A DNA stretch of 64,000 nt from Leeuwenhoekiella parthenopeia (lineage in GTDB: Bacteria > Bacteroidota > Bacteroidia > Flavobacteriales > Flavobacteriaceae). Shown one piece after another: positions 8,506-15,559 of this stretch. The position numbers and the translations under genes were made by a program. Where the stretch lies: contig NZ_JAJGMW010000002.1 of NCBI RefSeq assembly GCF_020782115.1, positions 248,001-312,000 on the forward strand, written 5' to 3'. Position 1 is the first letter of the stretch. Each line of letters opens with the position of its first letter. The notes under the pieces were generated by a model. That model did not search any database. It saw only the letters and a program-made list of their open reading frames with translations, and was not told where the DNA came from.

Positions 8506-8886
8506 TTATTTATCACTAAAACCAATATACACCATATTATCCTGAATTTTTACGGGATAGGTTGCAATTTGATAGCTTTCGCCATTAAGGTTAGAACCGT
8601 CCTCGAGTGAAAAGGTTTTTTTGTGAAGGGGGCAGGCCACTTTGGGAATGCCGTCTGCATCACCGGTCATCCCCCGGGATAAGACCATCTCGAGTTTGTG
8701 CGGACACAAATTCTGACAGGCATACCATTTTGAAGTCAGGCTGAAATTGAAAACCGCGATTTGAAGTTTTCCATGTTTTACGCAGGCTCCTCCATTTTCG
8801 GGGAAATCTGAAGTATGACCTACCTTGACCCAGCTCGTGGCGGTGTCAGGAAAAACGCTGGTATAGTTATTTAGTAATTCTTCCAT
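8506..8886 (-). CDS. nirD: Nitrite reductase small subunit NirD (Rieske-type)
   Basis: A 126-aa Rieske-fold protein that partners NirB in NAD(P)H-dependent nitrite reduction to ammonium in the cytoplasm. The cluster ligands are present as CPHK and CPLHKKTF, so it should bind a real [2Fe-2S] centre; the enterobacterial NirD is known to lack the ligands. It starts 18 bp after the nirB stop and ends 9 bp before the DUF4202 gene, within one operon. The start ATG at 8886 gives a normal family length. Confidence 0.93.
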   Translation of the reverse strand: MEELLNNYTSVFPDTATSWVKVGHTSDFPENGGACVKHGKLQIAVFNFSLTSKWYACQNLCPHKLEMVLSRGMTGDADGIPKVACPLHKKTFSLEDGSNLNGESYQIATYPVKIQDNMVYIGFSDK

Positions 8887-8904
8887 GTTAAAAGCTTGAG
8901 ATTA

Positions 8905-11406
8905 TTACCAGGGGCGTGGCATTTTTTGATCCCGCAGCGACACAAATTCTAGGGTGTCGTCTACGTCGTCTGAGTTTACAAAATGTTTAAATCGGGAGGC
9001 CAGTTTAGGATCTTCAATAGCCTGTTTCCACTCGCATTCGTACTTGTTTACAAGTCCCTGCATTTCGGTTTCGAGTTCTTCGGCGATACCCAGACTGTCT
9101 TCAATAACTACCTGTTTCAGGTACTCGATACCTCCATCAAGTTTTTCAAGCCAGGGTGCTGTACGCACTAAAGGACCTGCTGTGCGTATGTAAAACATCA
9201 GGAAACGATCAAGATATTTAATGCAGGTTGCGTCATCCAGTTGCTCGGCCAGTAAAATGGCGTGTTTGGGAGTTGCCCCGCCATTACCGCATACGTAAAG
9301 ATTCCATCCACCATCTACCGCGATGAGTCCAAAATCCTTGCCCCGGGCTTCGGCGCACTCGCGAATACAGCCGCTTACGCCGCCTTTCAGTTTATGCGGA
9401 GAGCGTAGGCCGCGATAGCGGTTTTCAATCTCGATAGCAAAGGAGACCGACTCGTGCATACCGTAACGGCACCAGGTTGAGCCTACACAACTTTTAACCG
9501 TACGCAGCGATTTTCCGTAGGCGTGACCGCTTTCAAAGCCGGCTTCTATAAGTTCTTTCCAGATTAGCGGAAGCTCGTGAAGGCGCGCTCCAAAGAGGTC
9601 AATACGCTGACCGCCCGTGATTTTGGTGTACAGGTTGTATTTTTTGGCTACTTCGCCCAAAACGATGAGTTTCTCGGGGCTGATCTCGCCACCGGCAACA
9701 CGCGGAACTACCGAGTAGGTCCCGTTACGCTGTATATTGGCCAAAAAACGGTCGTTAGAATCCTGAATCACCGGTTGTTTGTTTGCGGTATCCATATAAA
9801 CACTCGAGAAAATCGACGCCATTACGGGTTTGCAGATTTCGCAACCGCAGCCGCTGCCCAGACGGGCAAGGGCTTCTTCGAAGGTCTTGATCTGTTTGAT
9901 TTTGACCAGATCATAAAGTTCCTGGCGGTTGTATTTAAAATGCTCGCAAACGGTATCTTTTACTTCTTTGCCCAAAGACTTTAGGGTCTCGTTGACGAGG
10001 TCAACTACCATAGGCTTGCAGCCGCCGCAGCCGGTGGTGGCTTTGGTGCATTTGATCACGTCTTTAAGATCAGAGCAGGTACCTTCTTCAATACTCTTGC
10101 ATATACTTCCTTTTGAAACGCTTTCGCAGGAACAAATTTGAGCAGTATCGGGCAAATCGAGTACACTTCCCAGAATATTGCTGTCTCCACCGCGGGAACC
10201 CAAAATAAGATCTTCGGGATTCTGGGGCAGCTTCATCGCATTATAGTAAATCTGAAACAGGCTGTTGTAATCGGAAGAGTCGCCAACTAAGATACCACCG
10301 TACAAACGCGAACCATCGCGGGCAACATTGATGCGTTTGTAAATGCCGCTGCGTTTGTTAACGTAGGTGATAGCTGCTACTTCTTCATTTTCAATAAAGG
10401 GATCACCAAAGCTCGCCACTTCGGTGCCTATGAGTTTGAGTTGGGTAGACATATCAATGGAGGCCGCCATACTTTTGCTGCCGTCTGTAAGCTGGTGCAC
10501 CGCAACATCGGCCATTTCGTAACCGGGAGCAACCAGCCCGTAAATACCGTCATTGTACAGAGCTACCTCGCCTATTGCAAATACGTGGGGGTCTGAGGTT
10601 TTCATTTTTTCATTAACCACAATGCCACCCCGTGCACCTACCTGAATGCCGCAGGCGCGTGCCAGTTCATCCCGTGGTCGAATCCCCGCAGAAATAATCA
10701 GCATATCAACATCCAGATGGGTGTCGTCTGCAAATTCCATACGTGCTATAGCTTCGTCCCCGGCAATTTGCTGGGTGGCTTTGCTGAGGTGAATGCCTAT
10801 ACCCAGACTTTCTATTTTAGCCTGAAGCATCGCGCTTGCGGCATCGTCCAGTTGGCGTGGCATCAGGCGTGGTGCAAACTCAATCACATGGGCCTCAAGC
10901 CCCAGTTCTTTAGCGGCGTTTGCCGCCTCAAGACCTAAAAGTCCGCCCCCAAGAACAGCAGCCTTAGCACCCGACTTAAGTTTGGCAGCGTAAGCCTTCA
11001 TCGCATCGAGATCTTCAATGGTACGGTAGACAAACACGCCCTTTTTATCTGCTCCTTTTATGGGTGGAACAAATGGCGCTGAGCCTGTGGCCAGGATGAG
11101 GTTGTCGTATTCATATACGGCCTGCTTGTGAGTCGTTACCGTTTTAGCCTCCAGATCAATGGCGGTAACCAGTTCTGAGGTGTGAAGTGCAATTCCTTTA
11201 GAAGCATACCAATCCCTGCCGGCGAGGAGGAGCTGGTCTGCGGTTTTATCACTAAAATATTCACTAAGGTGAACCCGGTCGTAAGCAGGACGCGGCTCTT
11301 CTCCAAAAACAACGACCTGAAAGGCCTCAAAATCAGGATGTGCAGCTAGTTTTTCGCAAAACTTATACCCTACCATTCCATTACCAATAACGATGACTTT
11401 TTTCAT
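8905..11406 (-). CDS. nirB: NAD(P)H nitrite reductase large subunit NirB
   Basis: An 833-aa siroheme enzyme that reduces nitrite to ammonium. Residues 1-400 form the FAD/NAD module (VIGNGMVGYKF and VLGGGLLGLEAA). BFD-type [2Fe-2S] sequences follow (CSCESV and TTGCGGCK near 425-470, then GCGCEICK near 520). The ferredoxin-like half-domain and the siroheme/[4Fe-4S] domain follow, with the cluster ligands CVGSTWC (about 640) and GCIREC (about 680). Length and domain order match NirB. It is the first gene of the nirB-nirD-DUF4202-kinase-regulator operon and reads from the promoter at 11426-11433. Confidence 0.96.
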   Translation of the reverse strand: MKKVIVIGNGMVGYKFCEKLAAHPDFEAFQVVVFGEEPRPAYDRVHLSEYFSDKTADQLLLAGRDWYASKGIALHTSELVTAIDLEAKTVTTHKQAVYEYDNLILATGSAPFVPPIKGADKKGVFVYRTIEDLDAMKAYAAKLKSGAKAAVLGGGLLGLEAANAAKELGLEAHVIEFAPRLMPRQLDDAASAMLQAKIESLGIGIHLSKATQQIAGDEAIARMEFADDTHLDVDMLIISAGIRPRDELARACGIQVGARGGIVVNEKMKTSDPHVFAIGEVALYNDGIYGLVAPGYEMADVAVHQLTDGSKSMAASIDMSTQLKLIGTEVASFGDPFIENEEVAAITYVNKRSGIYKRINVARDGSRLYGGILVGDSSDYNSLFQIYYNAMKLPQNPEDLILGSRGGDSNILGSVLDLPDTAQICSCESVSKGSICKSIEEGTCSDLKDVIKCTKATTGCGGCKPMVVDLVNETLKSLGKEVKDTVCEHFKYNRQELYDLVKIKQIKTFEEALARLGSGCGCEICKPVMASIFSSVYMDTANKQPVIQDSNDRFLANIQRNGTYSVVPRVAGGEISPEKLIVLGEVAKKYNLYTKITGGQRIDLFGARLHELPLIWKELIEAGFESGHAYGKSLRTVKSCVGSTWCRYGMHESVSFAIEIENRYRGLRSPHKLKGGVSGCIRECAEARGKDFGLIAVDGGWNLYVCGNGGATPKHAILLAEQLDDATCIKYLDRFLMFYIRTAGPLVRTAPWLEKLDGGIEYLKQVVIEDSLGIAEELETEMQGLVNKYECEWKQAIEDPKLASRFKHFVNSDDVDDTLEFVSLRDQKMPRPW

Positions 11407-11425
11407 GAGCTACGTATTTAAAGTT

Positions 11426-11433
11426 CAAATATA
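11426..11433 (-). promoter_or_regulatory. -7 box of the nirB promoter
   Basis: The minus strand reads TATATTTG, a perfect TAnnTTTG. It lies 20 nt from the nirB ATG, the same distance as in the transporter promoter. The usual -33 TTTG is missing; the space is filled by the 18-bp palindrome at 11431-11448. Confidence 0.7.
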
Positions 11434-11448
11434 AGTATAAATACTTAT
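11431..11448. promoter_or_regulatory. Perfect 8-2-8 palindromic operator upstream of nirB
   Basis: ATAAGTAT-AA-ATACTTAT is a perfect inverted repeat overlapping the upstream 3 bp of the -7 box, followed by TACGTA at 11454-11459. The same block, at the same offset from the -7 box and start codon, precedes the nitrate transporter. Both half sites match the NarL heptamer TACYYMT, here pointing outward with 4 bp between them. Confidence 0.65.
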
Positions 11449-11626
11449 TTTAGTACGTATTGATTTCTAAAAAATTACGGGCAGGTTTTACAGAATTGAT
11501 AAGAAATCGGTCTGTAATTGAGTTTTTGGTGGAAGTATACCGCTTGAGGGCCTTATCTACTTAATTTGAAAACCTTCAGTTATAAGCACAAAGCTTCTAA
11601 GGGTTAAAAATAGCAGCTGTATTTTC

Positions 11627-11643
11627 CGGGTAAAATTTACCCG
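11627..11643. promoter_or_regulatory. Enhancer-type UAS palindrome for the sigma54 activator (cassette promoter)
   Basis: CGGGTAA-AAT-TTACCCG is a perfect 17-bp palindrome. A degenerate second site with an intact right half (TTACCCG, 11657-11663) lies 20 bp further, about two helical turns. The palindrome centre is about 140 bp upstream of the expected start of the sigma54 promoter at 11749. The same 17-bp motif lies at 14911-14927, at nearly the same distance from the next sigma54 promoter. Confidence 0.75.
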
Positions 11644-11748
11644 ATACGCATAGCAATTACCCGGTTGATTATTCGGTATAGGAATAAGCATTTTTTAAAG
11701 TTTTGATAATCAGTATTTTATTATGAATTTCAAGTTCCTGCGTTCTTT

Positions 11749-11764
11749 TGGAGGAATAGTTGCT
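11749..11764 (+). promoter_or_regulatory. Sigma54 (-24/-12) promoter of the sensor-kinase-activator cassette
   Basis: TGGAGGAATAGTTGCT has the GG and GC dinucleotides with exactly 10 bp between them and the TTGCT -12 box. The -24 box is TGGAGG instead of TGGCAC. Transcription should start near 11775, giving a leader of about 19 nt before the ATG at 11794. Support comes from the GAFTGA activator encoded two genes downstream and from the UAS upstream. Confidence 0.68.
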
Positions 11765-11793
11765 AACTAATGAGTAACTCAAATCTCTAAGTA

Positions 11794-12420
11794 ATGGCTA
11801 AGTCTTTAAATACCGCCCGTCGTATCAATACCATTCTGGCACTGGCTGTGGTTTTCCTGCTCGTTTTGGCTACAAATCGCATTGATCAGTATCATTTTAA
11901 AACCGCTCAGACCAATATGAATGAGGTGTTTGAAGACCGGGTGCTGGTGCAGGATTACATTTTTTCAATTTCGCGGGAATTGCATACCAGGCAACTCAAG
12001 CTCTACGATACTGTGCCGCAAACCACGAATTCAGGTTCTGAACAAACAGAGAGCGTTTCTCAGATTCTCTCCAAATTTGAAGCGACCAAGCTTACACCGG
12101 CCGAATACAATCTGCTTAAACAGTTTAAAAACGATTTCAATACTCTGGAAGGGCTGGATCGAAATCCTTCAACACAGAATAATGTTGAACTCCGGAAACG
12201 AAAAAGTGACCAACTCGCTGCCCTTCAGCAAAATTTGCTGGAGCTGAGTGAAATTCAGGTACGCGAAAGCAGGCGCCTCACCCGCGAGTCTCAAAAATCG
12301 CTTGATGTAAGTAATCTGCTGGCGAATCTGGAGATTTTCTTTTTGATCGTCATCGGGATCGCCCTGCAGGTACTTATTTTTTATAAATCGAAAAAGCTCG
12401 CGAAACAAAGCGCTGCTTAG
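11794..12420 (+). CDS. Membrane four-helix-bundle sensor protein without output domain
   Basis: A 208-aa protein with a transmembrane helix (about 11-27), a 150-residue extracytoplasmic helical region of the MCP four-helix-bundle type (many heptad leucines and charged residues, RESRRLTRESQ near the end), a second transmembrane helix (about 181-199) and a short basic tail. This is the sensor half of a chemoreceptor or kinase, with no HAMP, kinase or signalling domain attached. It is the first gene of a three-gene unit with a soluble kinase and an NtrC-type activator, so it probably acts as the detached membrane sensor for that kinase. The ligand is unknown. Confidence 0.75.
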   Translation: MAKSLNTARRINTILALAVVFLLVLATNRIDQYHFKTAQTNMNEVFEDRVLVQDYIFSISRELHTRQLKLYDTVPQTTNSGSEQTESVSQILSKFEATKLTPAEYNLLKQFKNDFNTLEGLDRNPSTQNNVELRKRKSDQLAALQQNLLELSEIQVRESRRLTRESQKSLDVSNLLANLEIFFLIVIGIALQVLIFYKSKKLAKQSAA

Positions 12421-12481
12421 GATTGTAGCACGCGGGTATTTTAAGGCTAAAGTTTTGGTCTTACACAAACAGGATGTTTAA

Positions 12482-12498
12482 CTTAGACGATCTCTAAG
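12482..12498 (+). other. Small inverted repeat just upstream of the kinase gene
   Basis: CTTAGA (12482-12487) and TCTAAG (12493-12498) form a 6-bp stem with a 5-nt loop, 8 nt before the kinase start. CGATC and GATCG overlap it as an alternative pairing. It could limit kinase translation relative to the sensor gene, but may be chance. Confidence 0.3.
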
Positions 12499-12506
12499 AT
12501 CGGCTT

Positions 12507-13601
12507 ATGAACAGCGTAGAAGCAGCTTTGAAAGAACGTATAAAAGAATTGACCTGCCTGTATGAGGTTTCTTCCATTCTGGTTAATGCCGACGAAACCA
12601 ATCACGAGGAAACCTACAGCAGTATCGCACAAAGTATTAAAATTGGATTTCAATATCCAGAAGATACCGAAGTGGTCATTGAGCAGGGGACGTTCTCCGT
12701 AAAGACCGGAAGCGTAAAAACCGATAAAAAACTCAGCAGTGCCATTCAGCTTTTTAAAAAAGAGGCCGGTTCCATCTGTGTATATCTCAACAAAACCGAA
12801 CTTGATTTTTTACCGGAAGAGCAGCCGCTTATAGACAACATTGCTTTAAAAATAGGGGATTATCTCGAGCGTTTGGCGATTAAACAAAACGAGTTGCTGC
12901 TGCGGCAGCAGATGGAGCACGCAGACCGGCTTACGATTATTGGCGAACTCACCGCCGGTATTGCACACGAGTTAAATACGCCGCTTGCAAATATTCTGGG
13001 CTTCGCCGAATTGTTACGCGATAACCTGAGTGATCACGATCCTGCTGTTTCCGACGTAGATAAAATCATCAAAAACGCTATGTTTTCTCGTGAAGTGGTT
13101 AAAAAACTGATGTTTTTTGCGCACGCCATTCCGCAGGAAAAAAAGGAAGTGAACATTATCCCGGTAGTACGGGATGCACTCGATTTACTGGATGCCGCGT
13201 TTAAAAAAGAACAGGTACGTTATGATTTTTATACAGAACAGGATCCCATTAAGCTTAAAGTAGATGCGGTGCAGCTGACTCAAATAATCATAAATTTGGT
13301 GATTAACGCGATTTACTTTTCGCCTAAAAAGGGCCTCGTAGGCATTAAGATTACACAGCAGGATGAAAACGTGGTTTTTGAAATCAGCGATGAAGGACCG
13401 GGGCTCAGCCCGGAAGCGCTGGAGAAAGTTTTTCAGCCCTTTTTTACCACCAAGCCCACGGGTGAAGGTTCGGGTCTTGGTTTAAGTGTGGTGCACGGGA
13501 TTGTAACCAGCCATAACGGAAGTATAACGGCTCAAAACAGGCCAGATCAAGGTGCGCTTTTTACCGTGCGCCTGCCCAAAGACGAATATGCGATTAAATA
13601 A
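12507..13601 (+). CDS. Soluble sensor histidine kinase, NtrB-like output
   Basis: A 364-aa cytoplasmic kinase with no transmembrane segment. Residues 1-125 look GAF-like (ELTCLYEVSSILV is a typical start). A coiled stretch leads to HisKA with H154 in GIAHELNTPLANILG. The HATPase has an N-box (NLVINAIYFSP), G1 (DEGPGL) and G2 (GEGSGLGLSVVHGI). It starts 86 bp after the membrane sensor gene and its end overlaps the activator start by 14 bp, so expression of kinase and activator is coupled. It likely phosphorylates D56 of the activator and takes its input from the membrane protein; the second point is inference. Confidence 0.9.
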   Translation: MNSVEAALKERIKELTCLYEVSSILVNADETNHEETYSSIAQSIKIGFQYPEDTEVVIEQGTFSVKTGSVKTDKKLSSAIQLFKKEAGSICVYLNKTELDFLPEEQPLIDNIALKIGDYLERLAIKQNELLLRQQMEHADRLTIIGELTAGIAHELNTPLANILGFAELLRDNLSDHDPAVSDVDKIIKNAMFSREVVKKLMFFAHAIPQEKKEVNIIPVVRDALDLLDAAFKKEQVRYDFYTEQDPIKLKVDAVQLTQIIINLVINAIYFSPKKGLVGIKITQQDENVVFEISDEGPGLSPEALEKVFQPFFTTKPTGEGSGLGLSVVHGIVTSHNGSITAQNRPDQGALFTVRLPKDEYAIK

Positions 13602-14910
13602 AGAAAACATATTGATTGTAGACGATGATCTGCATATTTTAGAACTGCTTCAGCGGCATCTGCACCGCTGGAATTACCATACCTATCGCGCAGTTTCGGT
13701 TAAGGAAGCGGTGAATATTCTACGGGATTCGCAGGTCGATTTGTTGATCACCGATTTAAAAATGCCGCAGATAGACGGCTTTGAACTCATCAAATTTGTC
13801 TCTGAACATTATCCCGATTTGCCCAAGCTCATAGTGACCGGCTTTCCTTCGGTACAGGATTCCCTCAAGGCTATTAAGTCTGGTGTGGCCGAATATCTGA
13901 CCAAGCCTTTTACACGCGACGAACTCGAAGAGGCCGTGACTAAAGCACTTTCGGCTTCCCGGGCAAAACCTAAAACACCAACTCAACCGGTGCAGCGTGA
14001 TGCGTATGGTGAAATCATTGGTTCTTCCGAAGAAATGAACGAGGTTCTTGAGGTGGTTGACCGGGTTAAAGACAATAAGGCTACGCTCTACATTAGTGGC
14101 GAAAGCGGCACCGGAAAAGAACTGGTTGCCCGTGCCGTACATTATCAGGGTAAGTTTGCCGCGGCTCCCTTTGTACCTGTGAATTGCGGCGGAATCCCCG
14201 AGACTTTACTGGAAGCTGAATTATTTGGCTACAAAAAAGGAGCATTTACCGGGGCAGAAAAAGACCGTAAAGGCGCATTCCAGTCCGCACAGGGTGGGAC
14301 TATTTTTTTAGATGAAATCGGGAATGCGTCATTGGCTGTGCAGGCCCGTTTGCTTAGGGTTTTACAGGAAAAGGAGGTGACTCCGCTGGGTTCGCACAAA
14401 CCCGAAAAAATTGATGTACGGGTCATCGCAGCTACAAATAATGACCTGGCCGAGATGATCAGAAAAGAAACCTTTAGAGAAGATTTATATTACCGCCTGA
14501 GAGTGGTGGAGATCCATATTCCGCCCCTGCGCAAACGCATGACAGACCTGCCGCTACTGGTAGATAAGTTTTTGCTCAAATACGGTTTAGAATACAAAGA
14601 CCGTTACCTGAAAATTGAACCTGATGCTTTGGAGGTACTGAAACGCTATTCCTGGCCGGGCAACATCAGGGAGCTTGAGAATGTGGTACAGCGCGCAGTG
14701 ATTATGTGTGATAAAAGCATACAGGTTAAAGACCTTCCCGATCATTTAAAGTATGCTATTGATATGCCGGAAGATGTACTTAGCTCTCTCGCAGAAATGG
14801 AGCGTAAGTACATCAAAAAAGTGCTTCGGGCTACCGGAAACAACAAAACCAGAGCTGCAGAAATTCTTCAGATTACCCGAAAAACACTACGCGAAAAGCT
14901 CAAGGAATAG
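13588..14910 (+). CDS. NtrC-family sigma54-dependent response regulator
   Basis: With the ATG at 13588 the protein is 440 aa; upstream codons in this frame overlap the kinase gene and add no conserved residues. The receiver domain has D56 in LLITDLKMP. The AAA+ domain has Walker A (GESGTGKE), the sigma54-contacting loop GAFTGA and Walker B (GTIFLDEIG). A Fis-type helix-turn-helix closes the protein (NNKTRAAEILQITRKTL). This is a full enhancer-binding protein. Its stop codon is followed at once by a CGGGTAA...TTACCCG palindrome, and the same palindrome lies upstream of its own operon, so autoregulation is likely. Confidence 0.95.
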   Translation: MRLNKENILIVDDDLHILELLQRHLHRWNYHTYRAVSVKEAVNILRDSQVDLLITDLKMPQIDGFELIKFVSEHYPDLPKLIVTGFPSVQDSLKAIKSGVAEYLTKPFTRDELEEAVTKALSASRAKPKTPTQPVQRDAYGEIIGSSEEMNEVLEVVDRVKDNKATLYISGESGTGKELVARAVHYQGKFAAAPFVPVNCGGIPETLLEAELFGYKKGAFTGAEKDRKGAFQSAQGGTIFLDEIGNASLAVQARLLRVLQEKEVTPLGSHKPEKIDVRVIAATNNDLAEMIRKETFREDLYYRLRVVEIHIPPLRKRMTDLPLLVDKFLLKYGLEYKDRYLKIEPDALEVLKRYSWPGNIRELENVVQRAVIMCDKSIQVKDLPDHLKYAIDMPEDVLSSLAEMERKYIKKVLRATGNNKTRAAEILQITRKTLREKLKE

Positions 14911-14927
14911 CGGGTAATTCTTACCCG
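14911..14927. promoter_or_regulatory. UAS palindrome for the sigma54 activator (secreted-protein promoter)
   Basis: CGGGTAA-TTC-TTACCCG is a 17-bp palindrome with the same 7-3-7 form as 11627-11643. It begins one base after the activator stop codon. A degenerate partner site lies 19 bp on (14930-14946). Its centre is about 144 bp upstream of the expected start of the 15037 promoter, against about 140 bp at the other locus. Confidence 0.75.
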
Positions 14928-14968
14928 GCCGGATCTTTTTTACGCACCGGCTGCTCATTCCGTTTTCA

Positions 14969-14986
14969 ACTTATTTGAAAATAAGT
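14969..14986. promoter_or_regulatory. Second perfect palindrome between UAS and sigma54 promoter
   Basis: ACTTATTT-GA-AAATAAGT is a perfect 8-2-8 inverted repeat. A further half site AATAAGTT lies at 14998-15005, and ATTGAA-A-TTCAAT is at 14988-15000. It lies about 85 bp upstream of the expected transcription start. The cassette promoter has no obvious equivalent, so a second regulator or a DNA-bending site is possible. Confidence 0.5.
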
Positions 14987-15036
14987 AATTGAAATTCAAT
15001 AAGTTATAATTTTATTCGGCTAAATGGCCCAGGCAG

Positions 15037-15052
15037 TGGCATACGGCTTGCT
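15037..15052 (+). promoter_or_regulatory. Sigma54 (-24/-12) promoter of the small secreted protein
   Basis: TGGCATACGGCTTGCT matches TGGCAYR-N4-TTGCW with exact spacing. Transcription is expected near 15063, about 36 nt before the ATG at 15099. It lies directly downstream of the sigma54 activator gene and its UAS. Confidence 0.8.
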
Positions 15053-15098
15053 CATTAGATGGTATTACATCTAGTAAGTAACCTTAAAAAATAGTCGT

Positions 15099-15467
15099 AT
15101 GAAAACATTTATAGCAATTGCCGCAATGGCACTGGGATTAACAACTGTACAGGCACAAAACACGTGTGAAACCCCGCAATTGAAAGCAGGTGATGTGATT
15201 AAGATCGCAAGCCCTTCACACGCTACCTACTCGCACATCAACTTCCCCAAAAGTAATTTTATCATCAAGCGAGGGGGGATAGCCAATCATAAATCGCTAA
15301 TCAACAAAGAGGTTGAGGTAACCGAAGTAAAAATGGAAAACGGATGCGTTGCTCAGATTGAAGTAAAACTGAAAGATGGCAAGAAGTTTTTTAATGTGGT
15401 GTGTGAGGTGAGTATCGATTTGGAAGATGCTCTTGCTGCAGGTGAGGTCAGGCTTTTAAAATCCTAA
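15099..15467 (+). CDS. Small secreted protein of unknown function, probable sigma54 target
   Basis: A 122-aa protein with a clear signal peptide (MKTFIAIAAMALGLTTVQAQ, cleavage around residue 20) and a mature domain of about 100 residues rich in beta strands and lysine (GDVIKIASPSH, FIIKRGGIANHKSL, VEVTEVKMENG, VKLKDGKKFF). Three cysteines remain after cleavage (TCETP, NGCVA, VVCEV). No family is recognised. The alternating strand pattern suggests a small SH3-like beta barrel, which is inference. It has its own sigma54 promoter and UAS and a strong terminator, so it is a single-gene unit, probably controlled by the upstream two-component system. Confidence 0.85.
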   Translation: MKTFIAIAAMALGLTTVQAQNTCETPQLKAGDVIKIASPSHATYSHINFPKSNFIIKRGGIANHKSLINKEVEVTEVKMENGCVAQIEVKLKDGKKFFNVVCEVSIDLEDALAAGEVRLLKS

Positions 15468-15511
15468 CGAAAATTGGTGACGTAAAGTGGTTAGTGCTTT
15501 GCGTATAATAG

Positions 15512-15543
15512 AAACCCGCTAAGATTAGGGAATTAGCGGGTTT
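15512..15543 (+). terminator. Terminator after the secreted-protein gene
   Basis: AAACCCGCTAA (15512-15522) pairs perfectly with TTAGCGGGTTT (15533-15543) around a 10-nt loop, with more T residues after it. It lies between two convergent genes and may serve both. Confidence 0.8.
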
Positions 15544-15559
15544 TCTTATTTTATAAAAT

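Larger units (their letters stand above)
11407..11793. other. 387-bp divergent intergenic region between nirB and the sigma54 cassette
   Basis: No gene is seen. The left part holds the nirB promoter and operator (11426-11459). The middle holds a palindromic UAS pair (11627-11663). The right end holds a sigma54 promoter (11749-11764). Nitrate genes and the sigma54 cassette therefore share a control region but use unrelated elements. Confidence 0.8.

Noticed and set aside
11521-11540. Possible sigma54 promoter in GGAAGTATACCGCTTG
   Set aside because: Spacing between GG and GC is 9 bp, not 10; the site at 11749 fits better.
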